Positions 54,296-62,714 of a stretch of DNA of 64,000 nt are shown piece after piece. The notes beneath the pieces are model-generated. The model ran no database searches, was not told where the DNA came from, and was given only the letters and a program-made list of their open reading frames with translations. The stretch comes from Brooklawnia sp032229645 (GTDB taxonomy: Bacteria; Actinomycetota; Actinomycetes; Propionibacteriales; Propionibacteriaceae): the NCBI GenBank assembly GCA_963722295.1, contig CAVRLB010000008.1, positions 1-64,000 on the forward strand, given 5' to 3'. The position numbers were made by a program, and so were the translations under genes. Each line of letters opens with the position of its first letter. The first letter of the stretch is position 1.

Positions 54296-56226
54296 TACGG
54301 GTAGAGGGTTGGAGGCCAGGTGAGTGGGCTATTGGTCATGTGGAGAAAGAACTGTTCGTACGAGGTGTATCGGGAGATCCGGTCGAGCCCTGCCCGGTCG
54401 GAGGTCAGCCGGATGATCTCCTCGTAGATGTCGATCAGGATGGTGTCGTCGTAGTCCGACTTCTCGGGTACCCCGAGTAGCACGATTATCCTGAGCCCTT
54501 CATCGTCACTGCCGCGGGGGATCACCCCGATGGCCAGGACAATCTGGTCAGCTCCTTTGGGCAGGGTGGTGTGTGGAAACGCCAGATAGGAGTCGATCGC
54601 CATGGACGACCGGCGTTCGCGCTCGGCCAGTGTCTCGCGGAAGCGTTCGTTCACGTAGCCCAACTGGATCAGGTGATCCAGCATCAGATCGAGGTTCTCG
54701 CGGTAGCCCAATTCGGGTGACAACTTGATGAAACGATCGCGGTCCAGCAGGTTCGCCAGCAGCGAGCGGCTTCCGGCTCCCAGCGGGATGCTGGCGTTGC
54801 GGTCGAAGCGCAGTCTGTTGATATGGCCCAGCAACTCGTCCCGGTCGAAGACCTCGGCTAGCTGAATCACCGGCGCAGCGGTCTGTAGCGGTGCCAAGGC
54901 TGTCGAGATGACCAAGTCGAAGTCGTTCAGAGTCCCCGGTGTTGCCTCGTCCAGCGAATACAGCGAAAAGTCCGTGTCGTCGGCCATCACCTTGGCGACC
55001 TGCAACTGGACGAGTCGCGCCGAGACACGCCCGACATCGCTGACCACGGCGACCCGCAGCGCCACGGCACAGGCACGGCGCTGCTCTTCGAGGAAGACCT
55101 GGAAGTAGCTGGTCAGCAGGCTCACCTCGACCAGAGGCACCTGCAGACCTGTCTCTCGCTCGGTGGCCTGGGCGGCGATGGTGGCCATCCGGAAAGCGAC
55201 CGGATAGGCGGTGCTGAGGTCAGTGAGGGCCCGGTAGGGCAACCGGATCCGGAAGCGGAGCCGGTTGATCATGAACGCCAGATGATGGGAGAACTCCTGC
55301 AGCATGGCGGCCGGCGGAATGCGGATGTCCATCTCGGTCTCGATCTGATCCAAGATGAGCTGGACGATATTCCGGACGTCGTCGTCGGCTGCGGGCTGCA
55401 AGGTGAGCCGCTGATCGTCACGCGGCGTCCGCATTCCGACGACGGGAAGCGAGAGGAAGATCGCCTCAGCCGGATTGACCTCTATCTGAAGCAGCGCCGC
55501 CGCCTCATCGGTCACGAGTCGTCCGAACCGATGGGCCGGCAGTTCGCTCGCGGCGTCGTAGATCTTCGGCAAGGTCCCCAGTGGGTGGCCCGTCAGCATC
55601 CGGTCGACCATCACGATGTACCAACGGCGCGCGTTCTCGGCGACGTTGTGACCCAGCTTGAACTGCTGTATGGCCTTGTCGAGAGGCAGAGTGAGTTCGT
55701 CGTCGATCGGATACCCCGAGTAAACGGTGTCGTAGTGCCAGTCGAGCACCAGCAACCGGATCCCGAGTTCGTCGCCGCGCAACTCCAGCCCCGCATGCGG
55801 CCGTCCGACGACGGTCACACCGTAGGGCGCACCCTCCTCACGCAACTGAGCGAGGTCGCCCAGCACGGTCGAGCGGCTTGTCGACATCTCGCGGGCGAGT
55901 TCGTCGCTGATCACCGGACGATCGGCCCGCAGCAGCCTGGCGAGCGTGTACCCCGCCCGCGTCCGCGGATCATTGAATGACCGCGGTGTGTCGACGAACT
56001 GCGCGCGAAGCCTGGCGTAGCGATCTCGATCAACCACCCAGAGGCGGTACCGCCCGTTGTCGAGTCGGATATAGGCCGCACCCGCGAGTTGCTGGTTGAT
56101 CTCTTGGATGTCATTGGCAATCGTCTTGGCACCGACTCCGAGGCAAGTTATCAGAGCCTCGCAGTTGGCAGACAGATGTCTTTCCAGCTGAGTGAGTATC
56201 ACTGCTCGACGGTTCATGAGTTTCAC
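54295..56226 (-). CDS. PRD-domain transcriptional regulator of the sorbitol operon
   Basis: MtlR/LicR-type regulator, 643 residues, built from two N-terminal helix-turn-helix units (about 5-60 and 90-130), two PTS regulation domains (about 185-420), an EIIB-like segment (about 425-510) and a C-terminal EIIA(Man/Fru)-like domain with His near 552 in FPHTTLP. Such proteins sense PTS phosphorylation and activate sugar operons. It lies inside the sorbitol gene cluster between the dehydrogenase and gutM genes, so sorbitol control is clear from context. Confidence 0.85.
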   Translation of the reverse strand: MKLMNRRAVILTQLERHLSANCEALITCLGVGAKTIANDIQEINQQLAGAAYIRLDNGRYRLWVVDRDRYARLRAQFVDTPRSFNDPRTRAGYTLARLLRADRPVISDELAREMSTSRSTVLGDLAQLREEGAPYGVTVVGRPHAGLELRGDELGIRLLVLDWHYDTVYSGYPIDDELTLPLDKAIQQFKLGHNVAENARRWYIVMVDRMLTGHPLGTLPKIYDAASELPAHRFGRLVTDEAAALLQIEVNPAEAIFLSLPVVGMRTPRDDQRLTLQPAADDDVRNIVQLILDQIETEMDIRIPPAAMLQEFSHHLAFMINRLRFRIRLPYRALTDLSTAYPVAFRMATIAAQATERETGLQVPLVEVSLLTSYFQVFLEEQRRACAVALRVAVVSDVGRVSARLVQLQVAKVMADDTDFSLYSLDEATPGTLNDFDLVISTALAPLQTAAPVIQLAEVFDRDELLGHINRLRFDRNASIPLGAGSRSLLANLLDRDRFIKLSPELGYRENLDLMLDHLIQLGYVNERFRETLAERERRSSMAIDSYLAFPHTTLPKGADQIVLAIGVIPRGSDDEGLRIIVLLGVPEKSDYDDTILIDIYEEIIRLTSDRAGLDRISRYTSYEQFFLHMTNSPLTWPPTLYP

Positions 56227-56329
56227 CGGTCCATGACGGTCCTGCGCTGCTGCCTGCGGAGCCCTGCATCACTCTCGTTCGGACGAGCGACGGGTGGGGG
56301 CTGGCTCCCGACAGCATGACGCGTCCGAA

Positions 56330-57133
56330 TTAGCCGCGCGACTTTCCGCCGGTTACGGTGAGGGTCGTCCCGGTGATGTAGCTCGAACGATCGGAGACCA
56401 GGTAGCAGACCACATCGGCGACCTCGTCCAGTTTGCCTGGGCGGCCGATCGGAATAGCCCTCGCGTAGTCGGGGGAGAGGTTATCGACGGTGGTGTTGCG
56501 GGTGTAGGCCAACGCTTCGTTGTAGGCGGGGTTGCGCAGACCGGTCGGCTCCAGGATGCCAGGCGCGATGCCCACGACGCGGATGCCCAGCGGGCCGAGC
56601 TCCTTGGCCCACGACAAAGTGAAGCCGTTGACGGCGCCCTTCGACGCGGAGTATGCGGATTGGCCCTTCGAGCCCTCGGTGCCGGCTTCGGAGGTGACGT
56701 TGACGATGGTGCCAGCTCCGGCCTTGACTAGGCGGCGGGCAACGGCCTGGGCCACCAGGGCGGCGCCCTTCACGTTGATGTTGAACATGAAGTCGAAGGA
56801 CTTGGTGTCCAACTCGTATTGCGGGGCCTCGCCACGCACGTCGACGAGCAGGCGGGGCAAGTTCACGCCGGCGTTGTTGACCAGGGCGTTGACCTCGCCG
56901 AGCTCTTCGCAGACACGAACCACCGCAGCTTCCACCGCCTGGGGGTCGGTGACATCGACCTTCAGGTTGAGCACGCCGGTCTCGGGATCGACGCCGTTTT
57001 CGACCGAAATGTCGAAACACGCGACCTGAGCGTTCGCGGCCCGAAGACCCTGGACGATGTGTTTACCGATGCCGGAGTTTCCGCCGGTGACGATGACGAT
57101 CTTGTCTTCGATGCCAAGCCAATTATTCGACAT
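56330..57133 (-). CDS. Sorbitol-6-phosphate 2-dehydrogenase (SDR)
   Basis: Short-chain dehydrogenase, 267 residues, with the cofactor motif TGGNSGIGK (about 16-24), NNAG (about 86-89), catalytic Ser in NVTSEAG and YxxxK in SAYSASK (Tyr near 165). As head of the sorbitol PTS operon it should oxidise sorbitol-6-phosphate to fructose-6-phosphate with NAD. The start at 57133 has a GGAGG site. The frame is open upstream to 57190, but that extension lacks family similarity. Confidence 0.88.
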   Translation of the reverse strand: MSNNWLGIEDKIVIVTGGNSGIGKHIVQGLRAANAQVACFDISVENGVDPETGVLNLKVDVTDPQAVEAAVVRVCEELGEVNALVNNAGVNLPRLLVDVRGEAPQYELDTKSFDFMFNINVKGAALVAQAVARRLVKAGAGTIVNVTSEAGTEGSKGQSAYSASKGAVNGFTLSWAKELGPLGIRVVGIAPGILEPTGLRNPAYNEALAYTRNTTVDNLSPDYARAIPIGRPGKLDEVADVVCYLVSDRSSYITGTTLTVTGGKSRG

Positions 57134-57239
57134 TTTGCCTCCATTGCCATGTCTGATCGTTACTACGAGGCTAAGTGGGGCGATCGGCAAATGTCAGCCT
57201 GGAATCCGCTGACGCATTTCTCTGGTTTGGAAAAGAATC

Positions 57240-57255
57240 GGGCGAATATTCGCCC
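57240..57255. promoter_or_regulatory. 16-bp palindrome upstream of the sorbitol operon
   Basis: GGGCGAATATTCGCCC is a perfect 16-bp palindrome about 107 bp upstream of the first sorbitol gene. It is a good operator candidate for the PRD regulator or another repressor. The rest of 57134-57460 has no gene. Confidence 0.55.
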
Positions 57256-57312
57256 CATGCTTTGACGCCAGGGTGGGCCGGCTTAGAGGTCGGCCTGCGA
57301 CGATTCTCGGCC

Positions 57313-57384
57313 GGCTGCCGGTTTGTGTCCAAGGAAGCGATGCGCCGGATTGTCGTCCGATCGGAGAGGACGCGGCGGAGCCCG
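57313..57384. repeat. 72-bp dispersed repeat, copy 2
   Basis: 85 percent identical, without gaps, to 51365-51436. It lies 77 bases downstream of lpd on the minus strand. Its central palindrome is TCCGATCGGA (57356-57365). It overlaps the first arm of the terminator hairpin at 57378. Confidence 0.75.
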
Positions 57385-57415
57385 GGATTCGCGTGGGTGG
57401 GCGGATCCCGGGCTC
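57378..57415 (-). terminator. Hairpin downstream of the aco operon
   Basis: GAGCCCGGGAT (57378-57388) and ATCCCGGGCTC (57405-57415) form a perfect 11-bp stem around a 16-nt loop, 46 bases after the lpd stop. No T-run follows. Confidence 0.6.
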
Positions 57416-57460
57416 ACAGGCCGCGTGAGCGGCAGACCTGTGCAATGACGGACGATCCGA

Positions 57461-58885
57461 TCAGGGCATGGCGTGGATCGATCGTCCAAGCGCTGCAAGC
57501 ACCGACTCGTGCATCGCCTCGGACACCGAGGGATGCGGGAAGATGATCTCGGCCATCGACTCCGCGGTGGCTTCCAAACCATGCGCAACCGAGAATCCCT
57601 GGATCAGCTCCGTGACTTCGGGCCCGACCATATGAGCCCCCAGCAGCTCCCCGGACTCCGCGTCGAAGATCGTCTTCACGAACCCGCTCTCCTCGCCCTG
57701 TGCCAACGCCTTGCCGTTCGCGGCCAGGTCGAAGACTCCGATCTCCAGCGGCCGCCCCAGCCCGCGCGCCTGCTGCTCGGTAAGGCCGAGGCTCGCGATC
57801 TGTGGACGGCTATAAGTACACCGCGGAACGAACGCTCGATCCAACGGTCTAACGTCGGTCACCCCGGCGAGGTGGTCCACGCAGATCAGCGCCTCGTGAC
57901 TGGCCTTGTGCGCCAGACAGGGCCCACCGGCGACGTCCCCGATCGCGTAGAGTCCGGCCACCGACGTGCGGCACCACTGGTCGGTGACGATGAACCCGCG
58001 CTCGAGATCGACTCCGAGTTCGGCCAGCCCGAGTCCCTCGCTGTTGGGCACCACCCCGGCGGCCACCAGCAGATATTCGCTGCGGATGGTCTCCGATCGT
58101 CCATCGGAGGTGCTGAACGAGGTAGTCACCCCGGTATCGTCGGCCTGCGCAGAGCTGACCTTGACACCCGCTTCGCAGCGGATGCCCCTTGCCTTCAGCT
58201 GCCGGACGACCGCAGCCGAGACTGCAGCGTCCTCGGCTGGCAGGATCGAGCCGAGCGCCTCCAACACGGTCACCGAAGTGCCGAGAGCGTTGAACAGGCT
58301 GGCGAACTCGATACCGATCGCGCCGGAGCCGATGATCACCAGCGAATCCGGCAGCTTCTCCGGCATCAGCGCATCGGTCGACGTCCAGATGCGCTCATCG
58401 TCCGGCTCCAGCCCAGGCAAGACCCTCGGACGGGCACCGGTGGCGACGATGACATGATCGGCGCCCACCTCCCGGACGCTGCCGTCGGGGTCGGTGACGC
58501 TGACCTCGCCCTTGCCGGTCAGCAGTGCGCTGCCGGTAATCACGGTGACGCCATTGGCGCCCAGCAGGGCCGCAACCCCGCCTGTCAGTCGCGAAACCAC
58601 GGAGCGGCTGAACCTCACCAATCGAGCGATGTCGAAGGTGGTTCCCTCGGGCACCTCGAAGCCATACCGTGAGGCATCGGCCAGGGCGTGCGCGGTGTCG
58701 GCGCCGTGCAGTAACGCCTTGGTCGGGATGCAACCCCAGTTGAGGCAGACCCCGCCCAACTCGGATCGCTCGACGATAGCCGTGCGGAGTCCGAGCTGGG
58801 CAGCCCTGATAGCGGCGACGTAGCCACCCGGCCCGGCCCCGATCACGAGCACATCGAATGCATCGTCTGGACGGCTCATCATCAC
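57461..58885 (-). CDS. lpdA: Dihydrolipoyl dehydrogenase (E3) of the acetoin complex
   Basis: FAD-dependent E3, 474 residues, that reoxidises the lipoyl groups of the E2 encoded just upstream. It has the FAD motif VLVIGAGPGGYVAAIRAA (about 12-29), the redox disulfide GGVCLNWGCIPTK (Cys about 47 and 52), the NAD motif IIGSGAIGIEFASLF (about 182-196) and the C-terminal FPHPSVSEAMHES with the His-Glu pair. Three tandem ATGs lie at the start, overlapping the E2 stop. A hairpin follows. Confidence 0.93.
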   Translation of the reverse strand: MMMSRPDDAFDVLVIGAGPGGYVAAIRAAQLGLRTAIVERSELGGVCLNWGCIPTKALLHGADTAHALADASRYGFEVPEGTTFDIARLVRFSRSVVSRLTGGVAALLGANGVTVITGSALLTGKGEVSVTDPDGSVREVGADHVIVATGARPRVLPGLEPDDERIWTSTDALMPEKLPDSLVIIGSGAIGIEFASLFNALGTSVTVLEALGSILPAEDAAVSAAVVRQLKARGIRCEAGVKVSSAQADDTGVTTSFSTSDGRSETIRSEYLLVAAGVVPNSEGLGLAELGVDLERGFIVTDQWCRTSVAGLYAIGDVAGGPCLAHKASHEALICVDHLAGVTDVRPLDRAFVPRCTYSRPQIASLGLTEQQARGLGRPLEIGVFDLAANGKALAQGEESGFVKTIFDAESGELLGAHMVGPEVTELIQGFSVAHGLEATAESMAEIIFPHPSVSEAMHESVLAALGRSIHAMP

Positions 58886-60420
58886 ACCAGCATCTGAGCC
58901 GGGGCTTCGAGGATCGACCGCAGCTGCGCGACGAACTTCGCTGCCAGCGCCCCGTCGATGACCCGGTGATCGCTTGCCAGGGAGACTTCGACGACGGTGT
59001 GCACGTCCACCTGGTCGTCGTCGCCCACCACCAGGCGACGCACACCCGAGCCGACGGCCAGAATGGCTGCCTGCGGCGGATTGATGATCGCGTCGAATGA
59101 TGTCACCGGGTACATGCCCAGGTTCGAGACGGTGAAGGTACCGCCCTGGAACTGTTCGGCCGTCAGCGTCCTCGCCTTGGCGTGGGTCACGAGTTCGGCT
59201 ATCGCGGCGGAGATCTGACCTAGCGAGAGCTTATTCGCGGCGCGCACCACCGGGGTGACCAGACCTTCGGGCAGTGCCACCGCGACGCTGATGTCGGCTT
59301 CGGCGAAGCGCATGACGGTCTTCGAGGCCTCGTCGAATTGCACGTTGACATCGGGAACTCTGGTCAGTGCGATCGCAACCGCCTTGACGATCAGGTCGTT
59401 GACGCTGATCTTCACGCCCGGCACCGTCGCATTGATCTGAGCGCGCAGGTCGAGTGCGGCGTCCATGATGATCTCGGTGTTCACCCGGAAGTGCGGCGAG
59501 GTCTGGTAGGACGACTGGAGCCGCTCGGCGATCGTGCGGCGCATCGGCGTCAACGGCTGCGGGGTCGCCTCGTTGACACTCGCCGCTGCTGCCACCGGCT
59601 GAGTGGCGGGTGCTGCCGCGACCGGCTGACCCGCCTCGAGCTTGTGGATTGCCTCCTCGACATCGGCTCGGCAGACCCGTCCACGGGCCCCGGTCGCCCG
59701 GCAGTCATGCAGATTGATGCCGCGCTTCTTGGCGAGCTTGCGGGCCACCGGGGTCGCGCTCACCGTGGAGTCGTCGGCGTGGCTGCGCGGACGAACCGGT
59801 TTGCGCTCACCCGCGGGCTTCGCGGCGAGCTGGCCGCCACCGGCGGTAATGGCCTTCTCGACATCCGCGATGCTCACTCGTCCGCCGCGCCCGGAGCCGG
59901 ACACCTTCCCCAGATTCATGCCGTTGGCCTTCGCGAACCCGAGAGCACGCGGAGTCGCGACTATATCGTCCGCGGTCTGACCGGCCAAGGAGGCGGGTAC
60001 GACCAGCTGATCCGGACGCGGCGGTGGCGCGGGCGATGCCTGCGGTACCGGTGGCGGTGCCGCGGCTGCCGGCACAGCCGACGGGGCGGCGGACGCTGCC
60101 GGGGCAGGCTGCGCAGTATCGGTGGAAGCTGCGTCGGATGCCGCGATGAAGGCGTCGACCTCCGCATCGGAGACCTCGGCCGGAGCGCTCACTGCGAGCA
60201 GTGCCCCCACCGGGTAGGTCTCGCCTTCCTTGCCGATTCGACGGCGCAGTACCCCGTCGAATGACGCCGACAGCTCATTGGTGATCTTGCTCGACTCGAC
60301 CGTGCACAGCGAGTCGCCCTCCTTGAAGGTCGCTCCCTCAGCGACATGCCAGCTGCCGAGCAGACCTTCCTCCATCGTCAAACCCCACTTGGGTAGGGTG
60401 ATGGCTTGGATCCCGGCCAT
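58882..60420 (-). CDS. acoC: Acetoin dehydrogenase E2 (dihydrolipoyl acetyltransferase)
   Basis: E2 core enzyme, 512 residues, transferring acetyl from lipoate to CoA. One lipoyl domain (lipoyl Lys45 in VESSKIT), an Ala/Pro linker, then two peripheral-subunit-binding domains in tandem (about 155-192 and 221-258), a second Ala-rich linker and the catalytic domain ending with SDHRVIDGALAAKF. Two subunit-binding domains in one E2 are uncommon. It lies three bases after acoB and overlaps lpd. Confidence 0.92.
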   Translation of the reverse strand: MAGIQAITLPKWGLTMEEGLLGSWHVAEGATFKEGDSLCTVESSKITNELSASFDGVLRRRIGKEGETYPVGALLAVSAPAEVSDAEVDAFIAASDAASTDTAQPAPAASAAPSAVPAAAAPPPVPQASPAPPPRPDQLVVPASLAGQTADDIVATPRALGFAKANGMNLGKVSGSGRGGRVSIADVEKAITAGGGQLAAKPAGERKPVRPRSHADDSTVSATPVARKLAKKRGINLHDCRATGARGRVCRADVEEAIHKLEAGQPVAAAPATQPVAAAASVNEATPQPLTPMRRTIAERLQSSYQTSPHFRVNTEIIMDAALDLRAQINATVPGVKISVNDLIVKAVAIALTRVPDVNVQFDEASKTVMRFAEADISVAVALPEGLVTPVVRAANKLSLGQISAAIAELVTHAKARTLTAEQFQGGTFTVSNLGMYPVTSFDAIINPPQAAILAVGSGVRRLVVGDDDQVDVHTVVEVSLASDHRVIDGALAAKFVAQLRSILEAPAQMLV

Positions 60421-60423
60421 GGT

Positions 60424-61440
60424 TCAGACCTCCACGATCGAGCGGACTGCGTCCGCTACCTTGACCTCGCTCGGCACCCATTCCTTCTCGAGCGCGGGAG
60501 AGAACGGCACCGGGGCATGCGGCGGAGTGATCAGCCGGATGGGCGCCTTGAGCTCGGAGTAGAGGTTGGTCGCGATCAGCGCCGTCACGTCGTGGCCGAA
60601 ACCACAACGCGCAGCCGACTCGTCGACGACGACCGCTCGTCCGGTAGCCGCGACAGATTCGAGGATGGCCTCTTCATCGAGCGGGCTGGTGGTACGCGGA
60701 TCCACGACCTCAACTGAGATGCCCTCACTAGCGAGCTGGTCGGCGACCCGGTTGGCCACCTGAACCATATTCGCCAAGGCGATGATCGTGACATCGTCGC
60801 CTTGGCGGGTGTAGTTCGCGACACCGAACGGAATCGTAAATGGCTCGTCCGGAACTTCACCCTTGAGGTCGTATAGCGCCTTGTGTTCGCAGAAGATCAC
60901 CGGATCGTCATCGCGGATAGCGGTCAGCAGCAGCCCGCGGGCATCGTAGGGGCTGGACGGGCAGGCGACCTTCACGCCGGCTGTCGAAGTGAAGATGTGA
61001 TACGGCGAGGCCGAGTGCTGGGCCGCAGCGCCGATGCCGGCACCGATGATGCCGCGCATCACCAGCGGGGTCTTGGCTTTGCCGCCGAACATATAGCGGA
61101 ACTTCGACGCCTGGTTCCAGATCAGGTCGTAGCAGACACCGAAGAAGTCCATGAACATCAGCTCGGCGATCGGACGCAGTCCGGTTGCGGCGGATGCGGC
61201 CGCCAGGCCCATGATGGCCGACTCGGTGATCGGGGTGTCGATGACCCGGTCGTCGCCGAACTCGGTCCACAGGCCCTTGGTGACGCCCATCACGCCGCCG
61301 AACGCCTCGATGGTCTCGTCGGGGTTGATGCCACCCTTGCCGCCCCGCTGGTCTTCACCGACGACGATGACGGTCGGATCTTCGCGCATCGCATCGGCCA
61401 TCGCAGCGCGGATGGCTTCGCGGTAACTCATTGTGGTCAT
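60424..61440 (-). CDS. acoB: Acetoin dehydrogenase E1 beta subunit
   Basis: Beta subunit of the TPP-dependent E1, 338 residues, with the family pattern VVGEDQRGGKGGINPDE (about 25-41), FMDFFGVCYDLIWNQASKFRYMFGG and VVDPRTTSPLDEEAIL. It pairs with the alpha subunit encoded 15 bases upstream to cleave acetoin and load acetyl onto E2. The alternative of a pyruvate or branched-chain E1 is less likely because of the alpha-subunit sequence and the divergent AcoR-like gene. Confidence 0.92.
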   Translation of the reverse strand: MTTMSYREAIRAAMADAMREDPTVIVVGEDQRGGKGGINPDETIEAFGGVMGVTKGLWTEFGDDRVIDTPITESAIMGLAAASAATGLRPIAELMFMDFFGVCYDLIWNQASKFRYMFGGKAKTPLVMRGIIGAGIGAAAQHSASPYHIFTSTAGVKVACPSSPYDARGLLLTAIRDDDPVIFCEHKALYDLKGEVPDEPFTIPFGVANYTRQGDDVTIIALANMVQVANRVADQLASEGISVEVVDPRTTSPLDEEAILESVAATGRAVVVDESAARCGFGHDVTALIATNLYSELKAPIRLITPPHAPVPFSPALEKEWVPSEVKVADAVRSIVEV

Positions 61441-61455
61441 GATGTCGGCTCCCGA

Positions 61456-62451
61456 TCAGTAGGACGCGTAGACGTCGGTGGCTACCTCGGACGCATCGGG
61501 CCAGGCAGCGGCTCGTGCGTAGGCGACTGCTTCGTCGACGTCGGCCGCGGCGGCCGCGTCGATGGCGTCGAGTTCGGATCCGTCGATGATGCCTGCCACC
61601 TGCTGGCGGAAGATTTTCAGCGGATCCCTGGTGTCCTTGAATTCCTGTAGTTGTTCGGCAGTGCGGTAGAGCCCCGCATCGCCCTCGAAGTGGCCGTAGA
61701 AGCGAACCGCTGTTGCCTCGATCGCCGAGGGGCCCTCGCCGGCGCGGGCGCGCTCGACAGCCTGCTTGGCGGCCGCGCGGACGGCGAAGTAGTCGGTGCC
61801 GTCGACCTTCACCGCGGGCAACCCGAATGATGCGGCGCGGCCGGCGATGTCGTGCGAACCAACCGCGAAGGCTGCCCCGGTGGCCTCGCCCATACCGTTG
61901 TTCTCGAAGACGAAGATGGCCGGCAACTTCAGGACGACGGCCATGTTGAGGGCTTCGAAGGTGGTGCCCTGGTTCGATCCGCCGTCGCCGGTGAAGCTCA
62001 CCCCGACTCCGTCGGTGCCCAAGGTCTTGGCCGAAAGCGCGGCGCCGATTGCCAGTGGCGGTCCGCCGCCAACGATGCCGTTCGCGCCGAGCATGCCGAC
62101 CGACAGATCGGCGATGTGCATCGATCCGCCCTTGCCGCGGCAGAGGCCTTCGTCCTTGCCAAAGATCTCGCACATCATCGGACGAACCTCGCAGCCCTTG
62201 GCGAGGCAGTGGCCGTGGCCACGGTGGGTGGACGAAATGTAGTCACTCTTGCGCAGGTTGTCGCAGACGCCGACCGCGATGGCCTCTTCGCCCGCGTAGA
62301 GGTGGATGAATCCGGGAATGTCGCCGGTGAGGTTCTCGATATGCAAGCGGTCCTCGAAGGCCCGGATGCGGCTCATCCGCTCGTAGGCGCCGAGAAGCTC
62401 ATCATGCGGATAATCCGCAGGGCCCGGAATTTCAGTATTAGGTGCGCTCAT
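61456..62451 (-). CDS. acoA: Acetoin dehydrogenase E1 alpha subunit
   Basis: TPP-binding alpha subunit, 331 residues. The TPP motif starts at GDGGSNQG (about 156-163) and ends at the VFENN segment (about 180-184). The stretch HIADLSVGMLGANGIVGGGPPLA (about 118-140) is typical of acetoin dehydrogenase rather than pyruvate dehydrogenase. A GGAG site lies seven bases before the ATG. It is the first gene of the acoABC-lpd operon and is divergent from the AcoR-like gene. Confidence 0.92.
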   Translation of the reverse strand: MSAPNTEIPGPADYPHDELLGAYERMSRIRAFEDRLHIENLTGDIPGFIHLYAGEEAIAVGVCDNLRKSDYISSTHRGHGHCLAKGCEVRPMMCEIFGKDEGLCRGKGGSMHIADLSVGMLGANGIVGGGPPLAIGAALSAKTLGTDGVGVSFTGDGGSNQGTTFEALNMAVVLKLPAIFVFENNGMGEATGAAFAVGSHDIAGRAASFGLPAVKVDGTDYFAVRAAAKQAVERARAGEGPSAIEATAVRFYGHFEGDAGLYRTAEQLQEFKDTRDPLKIFRQQVAGIIDGSELDAIDAAAAADVDEAVAYARAAAWPDASEVATDVYASY

Positions 62452-62714
62452 CTGATATCTCCATCGACTCGTGTGAGGCCCCCGCTGTGCGCGGGTTTGA
62501 TGAGGCTAGCCGCTGGGTGTCGGCCCGACCAGAGCGGCCGTCCGATGCCGCCAGCGAAACCGACGCTGACTATGTCTAACGCGCTGGTGTCACGAACTGC
62601 AACGTCGCTCCGCCCGGTGCCCGCTGGCGAGTTCCTGCCGCCCGCAACAGGGGACATGCTTGGATCCAGGCCGTAAGCTGGAGACCACCGACAATGACGC
62701 CGAGGTGAACTTTC
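62452..62714. promoter_or_regulatory. Divergent promoter region acoA / acoR-like
   Basis: This 263-bp spacer must hold promoters for both units. I see one small hairpin, CCCGC/GCGGG (62481-62495), next to TTT, but no clear -35/-10 pair or long palindrome. A sigma-54 (-24/-12 GG/GC) promoter is not evident, in line with the regulator lacking the AAA+ domain. Confidence 0.45.
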
